From: an uncultured Flavobacterium sp.
Lineage (GTDB): Bacteria; Bacteroidota; Bacteroidia; Flavobacteriales; Flavobacteriaceae
Length of the DNA: 19,815 nucleotides
Direction: 5' to 3'
Assembly: GCF_946479975.1 (NCBI RefSeq)
Contig: NZ_CAMLIX010000075.1
Span: 1-19,815, forward strand
Shown here: positions 14,714 through 19,815 of the stretch, in pieces
How positions within the stretch are numbered: position 1 is the first letter of the stretch
Layout: each line of letters begins with the position of its first letter
Notes under the pieces: model-generated
What the model was told of the DNA's origin: nothing
Database searches by the model: none
Seen by the model: only the letters and a program-made list of their open reading frames with translations
Position numbers and translations under genes: made by a program

Positions 14714-16060
14714 TTATTCTGGATTATTCATTTTAAATGTATCCATAAATGCAGTTGTATAATCTCCTGCAATATATTTTGGATCATCCATTAATTGTCT
14801 GTGGAAAGGTATTGTAGTTTTCACGCCTTCGATTACGAACTCATCCAAAGCTCTTCTCATTTTACTGATAGCTTCTTCACGAGACTGTGCAGTTGTAATT
14901 AACTTAGCAATCATAGAATCGTAATTTGGCGGAATGCTGTAACCAGAATATACGTGAGTATCTAAACGTACTCCGTGTCCTCCTGGCATATGAAGTGTAG
15001 TAATTTTTCCTGGTGAAGGGCGAAAATCGTTATAAGGATCTTCAGCATTAATACGACATTCGATAGCGTGTAATTCAGGAAGGTAGTTTTTTCCAGAGAT
15101 TGGAATTCCAGCAGCCACCATAATTTGCTCACGGATCAAATCATAATCAATAACTTGTTCTGTAATTGGGTGTTCTACTTGGATACGAGTATTCATTTCC
15201 ATGAAATAGAAGTTTCTGTGTTTGTCCACTAAAAACTCCACAGTTCCAGCTCCCTCATATTTAATGAATTCAGCAGCTTTTACAGCAGCTTCTCCCATTC
15301 TTGTACGAAGTTCGTCTGTCATGAAAGGCGAAGGTGTTTCTTCAGTAAGTTTTTGGTGACGACGTTGTACAGAGCAATCTCTTTCAGAAAGGTGACATGC
15401 TTTTCCGTATGCATCTCCAACAACTTGAATTTCGATATGACGTGGTTCTTCAATAAGTTTCTCCATGTACATTCCGTCATTTCCAAAAGCTGCAGCAGCT
15501 TCTTGACGTGCACTTTCCCAAGCTTTTAAAAGCTCATCTTCTTTCCAGATAGCACGCATACCTTTTCCACCACCACCAGCAGTAGCTTTCATCATTACTG
15601 GGTAACCAATTTCTGCTGCTGTTTTTAGTGCATGCTCATAAGATTCTAACAATCCGTCTGAACCTGGCACACAAGGAACTCCTGCCGCTTTCATTGTAGC
15701 TTTTGCAGAAGCTTTATCTCCCATTCGGTCGATCATTTCAGGAGCCGCACCAATAAATTTGATTCCGTGCTCTTGACAAATTTTTGAGAATTTAGCATTC
15801 TCAGAAAGAAATCCATAACCTGGATGAATTGCATCTGCATTTGTAATTTCTGCAGCTGCAATAATATTTGACATTTTCAAATACGATAAGTTACTTGGAG
15901 GAGGGCCAATACAAACCGCTTCATCAGCAAATTTAACATGTAAACTTTCTGCGTCGGCTGTAGAGTAAACTGCAACAGTTTTGATTCCCATTTCCTTACA
16001 TGTACGAATTACACGTAGTGCAATTTCTCCTCTATTCGCAATTAATATTTTTTTAAACAT
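14714..16060 (-). CDS. accC: Biotin carboxylase subunit of acetyl-CoA carboxylase
   Basis: The 448-residue enzyme carboxylates the biotin carried by AccB, using ATP and bicarbonate, in the first committed step of fatty acid synthesis. It opens with [21 protein letters not shown], has [11 protein letters not shown] (about 79-89), the glycine-rich ATP-grasp loop AGGGGKGM (about 161-168), and the catalytic segment [11 protein letters not shown] (288-298). There Glu288, Arg292 and Glu296 align with the same numbers in the E. coli enzyme (449 residues). An upstream TTG (16090) would add ten residues and falls in a repeat, so the ATG at 16060 is chosen. It is third in fabH-accB-accC, 85 bases after accB because a repeat has entered the gap. 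Confidence 0.97.
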   Translation of the reverse strand: MFKKILIANRGEIALRVIRTCKEMGIKTVAVYSTADAESLHVKFADEAVCIGPPPSNLSYLKMSNIIAAAEITNADAIHPGYGFLSENAKFSKICQEHGIKFIGAAPEMIDRMGDKASAKATMKAAGVPCVPGSDGLLESYEHALKTAAEIGYPVMMKATAGGGGKGMRAIWKEDELLKAWESARQEAAAAFGNDGMYMEKLIEEPRHIEIQVVGDAYGKACHLSERDCSVQRRHQKLTEETPSPFMTDELRTRMGEAAVKAAEFIKYEGAGTVEFLVDKHRNFYFMEMNTRIQVEHPITEQVIDYDLIREQIMVAAGIPISGKNYLPELHAIECRINAEDPYNDFRPSPGKITTLHMPGGHGVRLDTHVYSGYSIPPNYDSMIAKLITTAQSREEAISKMRRALDEFVIEGVKTTIPFHRQLMDDPKYIAGDYTTAFMDTFKMNNPE

Positions 16061-16074
16061 CTTATTTAAATTAA

Positions 16075-16140
16075 AAATTACAAATTCCAATCTCCAAATT
16101 CCAACAAATTGGATTTTGTGATTTCTCTATTGGAATTTTT
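16075..16140. repeat. ATTCCAA/TTGGAAT palindromic repeat, copy B, inside the acc operon
   Basis: ACAAATTCCAA, CTCCAAATTCCAA, AAATTGGATTTTG and TTGGAATTTTT lie in order and can pair with one another. The block resembles the reverse complement of copy A (14591-14673), including an ACAAATCCA-like centre. It lies between accB and accC, so it is transcribed and will form RNA secondary structure just ahead of the accC start. Confidence 0.65.
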
Positions 16141-16145
16141 AAAAA

Positions 16146-16631
16146 TTATGATGGATCTACTAAGAATAAAGGTTGGTCAAATTCTACTGGAGACATATCG
16201 TCAACTAGAATTTTTACAATTTTACCAGAAACTTCAGATTCAATTTCGTTGAATAATTTCATTGCTTCAATTACACAAAGAACATCTCCTTTTGCGATAG
16301 TGTTTCCTACCTCTGTGAAAACAGATTTGTCTGGAGATGGTTTTCTATAGAATGTACCAATGATTGGAGATTTTATAGTAATATATTTAGAATCGTTAGC
16401 AGCAGGTGCTTCTGGAGTTACATTTACAACTGTTGGAGCTGTAACTTGTGGTACTGCCGCTTGAGGTAAAGCTGCCTGAGCAGGTAATTGCTGTACGTAA
16501 GTTGCCTCGGTTACATTTGTTTCTAAAGTTGTTCTGATCGTGATTTTCACATCATCCATTTCTAACTTCACTTCTGCAACGCCCGAATTTGCAACAAATT
16601 TGATTAGGTTTTGAATTTCTTTTAAATCCAT
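16146..16631 (-). CDS. accB: Biotin carboxyl carrier protein of acetyl-CoA carboxylase
   Basis: The 161-residue protein carries biotin for the acetyl-CoA carboxylase complex. The N-terminal 35 residues ([27 protein letters not shown]) match the AccB start. An Ala/Pro/Val linker (about 47-78) leads to the biotinyl domain (82-161), with [14 protein letters not shown] and the biotinylation site [10 protein letters not shown]. Lys125 is the acceptor. The residue after the lysine is Leu instead of the usual Met, a common variant. It begins 23 bases after fabH and precedes accC, its partner. Confidence 0.96.
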   Translation of the reverse strand: MDLKEIQNLIKFVANSGVAEVKLEMDDVKITIRTTLETNVTEATYVQQLPAQAALPQAAVPQVTAPTVVNVTPEAPAANDSKYITIKSPIIGTFYRKPSPDKSVFTEVGNTIAKGDVLCVIEAMKLFNEIESEVSGKIVKILVDDMSPVEFDQPLFLVDPS

Positions 16632-16654
16632 AATGATTCGTTTTTAGTTTTAAT

Positions 16655-17653
16655 TTATTTCTTATCGTAAGCCCATTTTAAATAGATAGATCCCCAAGTG
16701 AATCCTCCACCAAAAGCGGCAAAAATAACATTATCTCCTTTTTTAAGCTGATGCTCAAAATCTGCTAATACTAATGGTAAAGTTCCAGAAGTAGTATTAC
16801 CATATCTTTCGATGTTTACAAGTACTTTAGACTCTTCTAATTCAAGTCTTCCTGCTGTTGCATCGATGATACGTTTATTAGCTTGATGTGGTACTAACCA
16901 GTTAACATCTTGATTTGTCAAATTATTTCTTTTCAAAATCAATTCGCTTGCATCAGCCATATTGGTAACAGCATATTTGAAAACGGTTTTACCGTCTTGC
17001 ATAATATTGTGCTGTCTGTTTTTTACAGTTTCTTCGCTAGGCGGAATTAAAGATCCTCCTGCAGGAATTTTTAGGAAATCACGTCCTACACCGTCGCTTC
17101 TTAAATATTCATCCTGTAAACCTAAGCCTTCGTAATTTGGTTCGAAAAGAACTGCACCAGCTCCATCTCCAAAAATAATACAAGTTGCTCTATCTGTATA
17201 ATCTACAATTGAAGACATTTTATCTGCCCCAATTAAAAGTACTTTTTTGTAACGTCCAGATTGTACATAAGCTGCCGCAGTAGACATTCCGTATAAGAAA
17301 CTTGAACATGCAGCCTGCAAATCGTAAGCAAATGCGTTAGTTGCTCCGATTTCTGTTGCAACATATACTCCCGTAGAAGCCACCATCATATCTGGTGTAG
17401 CAGTTGCCATGATAATCATATCAATCTCTAAGGGATCAATATTTGCCTTTGCAATTAAATCTTGTGCAGCTTTTATAGCAAGATAAGATGTTCCTTTATC
17501 AGCATCTTTTAGAATTCTTCTTTCTTTAATTCCTGTTCGAGTAGTAATCCACTCGTCATTGGTATCAACCATTGTTTCTAAAACTTTGTTCGAAAGAACA
17601 AAATCAGGAACATAAGCTCCAACAGCGGTAATTGCGGCTGTGATTGTATTCAT
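16655..17653 (-). CDS. fabH: 3-oxoacyl-[acyl-carrier-protein] synthase III
   Basis: The 332-residue condensing enzyme joins a short acyl-CoA to malonyl-ACP to start fatty acid chains. The Cys-His-Asn triad is visible: Cys116 in DLQAACSSFLYG, His256 in VPHQANKRI and Asn286 in RYGNTTSGT. The conserved N-terminal TNDEWITTRTGIKERR and the C-terminal FAAFGGGFTWGS are also present. It is first in an operon with accB and accC. The 174-bp upstream gap holds the rpmF terminator, so it has its own promoter. A 10-bp inverted repeat lies 18-41 bases before the ATG, and the candidate ribosome site GAAAGGA starts at the edge of that hairpin. Confidence 0.97.
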   Translation of the reverse strand: MNTITAAITAVGAYVPDFVLSNKVLETMVDTNDEWITTRTGIKERRILKDADKGTSYLAIKAAQDLIAKANIDPLEIDMIIMATATPDMMVASTGVYVATEIGATNAFAYDLQAACSSFLYGMSTAAAYVQSGRYKKVLLIGADKMSSIVDYTDRATCIIFGDGAGAVLFEPNYEGLGLQDEYLRSDGVGRDFLKIPAGGSLIPPSEETVKNRQHNIMQDGKTVFKYAVTNMADASELILKRNNLTNQDVNWLVPHQANKRIIDATAGRLELEESKVLVNIERYGNTTSGTLPLVLADFEHQLKKGDNVIFAAFGGGFTWGSIYLKWAYDKK

Positions 17654-17670
17654 TATATTCTATTATTTCC

Positions 17671-17694
17671 TTTCAAATTATGATTAATTTGAAA
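17671..17694. promoter_or_regulatory. Inverted repeat in the fabH leader
   Basis: TTTCAAATTA (17671-17680) and TAATTTGAAA (17685-17694) form a perfect 10-bp inverted repeat around TGAT. On minus the second arm runs into GAAAGGA, the only purine-rich ribosome site seen before fabH. It may be an operator or an RNA hairpin that limits translation initiation. No known regulator can be assigned. Confidence 0.5.
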
Positions 17695-17783
17695 AATTTT
17701 TAAAAGACTTGAAAATTACAAAAAAAAACGTAACGAATTTGTCTATATTTTCCTAAAAAACGAAAATTATAACCAACAAAAAA

Positions 17784-17804
17784 AACTCTCACTATGTGAG
17801 AGTT
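17784..17804 (-). terminator. Terminator of the DUF177-rpmF operon
   Basis: A 9-bp stem AACTCTCAC/GTGAGAGTT (17784-17792 with 17796-17804), loop TAT, with an A-tract at 17777-17785 that becomes a T-run on minus. It lies 24 bases after the rpmF stop and separates rpmF from fabH. Confidence 0.88.
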
Positions 17805-17827
17805 CTAGTATAATTTACAAAAACGTA

Positions 17828-18022
17828 TTAAGCAACCGCTTCAGATTTATCGATAACAACTTGCCCTCTGTAGTACATTTTACCTTCATGCCAGTAAGCT
17901 CTGTGGTATAAATGTGCTTCTCCAGTAATTGGACATGTAGCGATTTGAGCTACAGTAGCTTTATAATGTGTTCTTCTCTTATCTCTTCTTGTTTTCGAGA
18001 TTTTTCTCTTAGGATGTGCCAT
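17828..18022 (-). CDS. rpmF: 50S ribosomal protein L32
   Basis: The 64-residue protein begins [19 protein letters not shown], the typical basic L32 start. It continues with [27 protein letters not shown] in place of the zinc-ribbon half. Only one cysteine (Cys30) of the four in zinc-binding L32 remains; the others are Thr, Tyr and Glu at matching places. This is therefore a zinc-independent version. It lies 9 bases after the DUF177 gene, the widely conserved pair. In many other bacteria plsX and fabH follow; here plsX is absent and fabH follows after a terminator. Confidence 0.96.
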   Translation of the reverse strand: MAHPKRKISKTRRDKRRTHYKATVAQIATCPITGEAHLYHRAYWHEGKMYYRGQVVIDKSEAVA

Positions 18023-18031
18023 TTTACTATA

Positions 18032-18574
18032 TTATTTATCCGTTAATAGTTTCTTTAATTTTTCCCAACGCGGGTCAATATCTTCTTCTTTTTTACTCTC
18101 TTCCTTTTGTTCTGTAACACTTAATTCATTCAGTTTTGTTAAAGCTTCTGTTTGCAGACTTCCATCTTTAACTCCAGGATGAATTCTTTTATGAGGTACA
18201 GAAAGCGCAATCATTTCATAAATATACTGCGACACATCTAACTCATGTTCACCATGTGGCAAAATCAACAACTCTTCGTTATCATCATTAAATTCATCTC
18301 CAAAACGAACAATTAATTTCATCTTCCCTTTTATAGGTAAATCAAAATCTTCGCCTGTTAGATCACAAGGCACATTTACAGTTCCTTTGTGTTTGAATTC
18401 TAACTCTAACATATTACCCTTCTTATCAAAAAGTAAATTGACTTTAATGTCTGAACTCTGAAACTCATCGTAATCAAAGTTCTTAAAGAACGTGTTATTT
18501 ATTTGATACTCAAAATGGTGTTTTCCTAGTTTTAACCCTACGAAAGGAATTAAAAATTCTTTTGTTTTGCTCAT
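18032..18574 (-). CDS. DUF177 (YceD-like) family protein
   Basis: The 180-residue protein carries the DUF177 signature: VNVPCDLTGEDFDLPIKGKMKLIVRFGDEF in the middle and YIYEMIALSVPHKRIHPG towards the end, followed by an acidic/basic tail (KEESKKEEDIDPRWEKLKKL). Family members are encoded next to rpmF in many bacteria, and some have been linked to 23S rRNA accumulation, so a role in large-subunit assembly is likely but not shown here. It is first in a two-gene operon with rpmF (9-bp gap) and follows a good -7 element at 18629-18636. Confidence 0.9.
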   Translation of the reverse strand: MSKTKEFLIPFVGLKLGKHHFEYQINNTFFKNFDYDEFQSSDIKVNLLFDKKGNMLELEFKHKGTVNVPCDLTGEDFDLPIKGKMKLIVRFGDEFNDDNEELLILPHGEHELDVSQYIYEMIALSVPHKRIHPGVKDGSLQTEALTKLNELSVTEQKEESKKEEDIDPRWEKLKKLLTDK

Positions 18575-18628
18575 TTCAACATCAATTTGATCAATTCAAT
18601 TCTAAAACTAGATATCTGAATTGGGGTG

Positions 18629-18636
18629 CAAAGATA
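18629..18636 (-). promoter_or_regulatory. -7 promoter element of the DUF177-rpmF operon
   Basis: On minus the bases read TATCTTTG, a perfect TAnnTTTG. The leader from there to the ATG at 18574 is about 54 bases. No TTG occurs 17-23 bases upstream, only AT-rich sequence, so the -33 element is weak. Confidence 0.6.
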
Positions 18637-18679
18637 TAAAATTATTATAAATCTAATAATCTTATTCACCTTTTTTTGT

Positions 18680-19729
18680 TTATAACTGTTTTTCTTTTAT
18701 TTTAAGAGGTTTTTGGCTAATCTCCTCATACTGATTACGCGAGCGATAAATATCAATCGCAAGATAAACTGCTTCTTTAAACGAATTGTAATCTGCCATG
18801 TCTTTTCCTGCAATATCGTAAGCTGTGCCGTGATCTGGCGAAGTTCTCACCTTATCTAAACCCGCTGTATAGTTGACTCCTTTTCCAAAAGACAACGTTT
18901 TAAACGGAATTAATCCTTGATCGTGATACATGGCTACAATAGCATCGTATTTCTCATATTGACCGCTTCCAAAAAATCCATCTGCTGGAAATGGTCCAAA
19001 AACCATAGTTCCTGATTCAAACAATTTCTTCAAAACGGGCTTTAAAACCAAATCGTCTTCTTTTCCTATTACTCCACCATCACCCGCATGCGGATTTAAA
19101 CCTAAAACTGCTATTTTTGGTTTAACGATACTAAAATCCTGAACCAAAGATTTTCTAATGGTTTCAATTTTTTTAGTTATTAATTCTTCTGTTAAATGAG
19201 AAGCAACATCATTTAAAGGTACATGATCCGTAATCAATCCTACTCTTAAATTATCCTGAACCATCATCATTAGCGCATTGCCTTCTAATTCTTTATCTAG
19301 ATAATCCGTATGGCCTGGAAATTTAAAATCTTCAGACTGTATATTGTATTTATTAATAGGAGCTGTTACCAAAACATCAACTTCACCATCTTTTAAAGCT
19401 TTTGTAGCAGCCGTAAATGATTTTATAGCATATTCACCAATTTTAGGATCATTTACTCCAAAATTTATATCAACTCCTTCTTTCCAAAGATTTAAAACAT
19501 TTACTTTTCCTGGAATAACCTGATCCAGCTTATCTACTCCATGAAACTGAACTGTAGAAGTAAAACTTTTTTTAACGAATGAAAGAATTTTAGCATTTGC
19601 AAAAATAACCGGCGTACACAATTCCAACATACGAGAATCTTCGAATGTTTTTAATATAACTTCGCTTCCAATACCGTTTAAATCTCCTACTGAAATTCCA
19701 ACAATTATATTTTCTGCTTTTTTATTCAT
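18680..19729 (-). CDS. pdxA: 4-hydroxythreonine-4-phosphate dehydrogenase
   Basis: The 349-residue enzyme oxidises 4-phosphohydroxy-L-threonine in the DXP-dependent vitamin B6 pathway. Visible motifs are GISVGDLNGIGSE at the N-terminus, FPGHTDYL (substrate site, His140), DHVPLNDV (His169), LNPHAGDGG (His214) and AMYHDQGLIPFK (His269). The last three histidines match the metal ligands of E. coli PdxA with a constant offset. KTLSFGKGVNYTAGLDKVRTSPDHGTA is the usual C-terminal signature. It is divergent from riboflavin synthase and followed after 105 bases by the promoter of the DUF177-rpmF operon; no terminator hairpin is evident there. Confidence 0.97.
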   Translation of the reverse strand: MNKKAENIIVGISVGDLNGIGSEVILKTFEDSRMLELCTPVIFANAKILSFVKKSFTSTVQFHGVDKLDQVIPGKVNVLNLWKEGVDINFGVNDPKIGEYAIKSFTAATKALKDGEVDVLVTAPINKYNIQSEDFKFPGHTDYLDKELEGNALMMMVQDNLRVGLITDHVPLNDVASHLTEELITKKIETIRKSLVQDFSIVKPKIAVLGLNPHAGDGGVIGKEDDLVLKPVLKKLFESGTMVFGPFPADGFFGSGQYEKYDAIVAMYHDQGLIPFKTLSFGKGVNYTAGLDKVRTSPDHGTAYDIAGKDMADYNSFKEAVYLAIDIYRSRNQYEEISQKPLKIKEKQL

Positions 19730-19762
19730 GAGCTCAGTTTATTTATTACTAATTTTGATGTG

Positions 19763-19770
19763 CAAATTTA
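19763..19770 (-). promoter_or_regulatory. -7 promoter element of pdxA
   Basis: On minus the bases read TAAATTTG, a perfect TAnnTTTG, 33 bases before the pdxA ATG. A TTG lies upstream but only 14 bases away, shorter than usual. Confidence 0.55.
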
Positions 19771-19786
19771 GTAAAATAAAACTACA

Positions 19787-19815
19787 ATGTTCACAGGAAT
19801 TATAGAAACACTCGG
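19787..19815 (+). CDS. ribE: Riboflavin synthase (alpha subunit), 5' end only
   Basis: The frame starts ATG at 19787 and gives MFTGIIETL before the window ends. This is the highly conserved N-terminus of riboflavin synthase, which dismutates 6,7-dimethyl-8-ribityllumazine to riboflavin. The gene is divergent from pdxA, with a 57-bp shared upstream region. Only nine full codons are visible, but the motif is distinctive. Confidence 0.8.

Noticed and set aside
16061..16090. TTG start extending AccC by ten residues
   Set aside because: The added residues come from the ATTCCAA repeat, and [12 protein letters not shown] is the normal AccC start.

Overview
The window is about 19.8 kb of AT-rich chromosome from a member of the Bacteroidota, most likely Flavobacterium or a close relative. 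The signs are a secreted protein with a type IX secretion (T9SS) C-terminal sorting domain, TAnnTTTG-type -7 promoter elements, few clear Shine-Dalgarno sequences, short Flavobacterium-style intergenic repeats, and the fabH-accB-accC and DUF177-rpmF gene orders. No tRNA, rRNA, CRISPR array or transposase gene was seen.

Left part (1-6406, all genes on minus). A DAO-type FAD oxidoreductase (4963-6075) is followed by a 1601-residue secreted FN3/choice-of-anchor protein (117-4922) and then the first 20 codons of another gene that leaves the window. An identical 25-bp sequence, covering the stop of the oxidoreductase and a TAATG start junction, lies on both sides of the giant gene. The giant gene therefore looks inserted into an older, tightly coupled gene pair. 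Upstream of the oxidoreductase, in the divergent intergenic region, is a 225-bp element bounded by perfect 31-bp inverted repeats. It may be a MITE or an invertible segment.

Middle part (6407-14386). A secreted S9 prolyl-oligopeptidase-family peptidase and a small unknown protein end at a strong terminator. Next come a hybrid histidine kinase (HisKA, HATPase, REC, HPt), a convergent NtrC-type sigma-54 response regulator, and five tandem paralogous small exported PepSY-like proteins. The intergenic region upstream of the PepSY-like array holds direct repeats spaced 20 bp apart that could be activator sites. A kinase, phosphotransfer domain, enhancer-binding regulator and exported protein array may form one envelope-sensing unit; this link is inferred from adjacency.

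Right part (14714-19815). This is housekeeping: fabH-accB-accC (start of fatty acid synthesis), DUF177-rpmF (probable rRNA/50S-related protein and ribosomal protein L32), pdxA (vitamin B6) and, divergent from pdxA, the first codons of riboflavin synthase. Two copies of an ATTCCAA-type palindromic repeat flank accC, one of them inside the acc operon.
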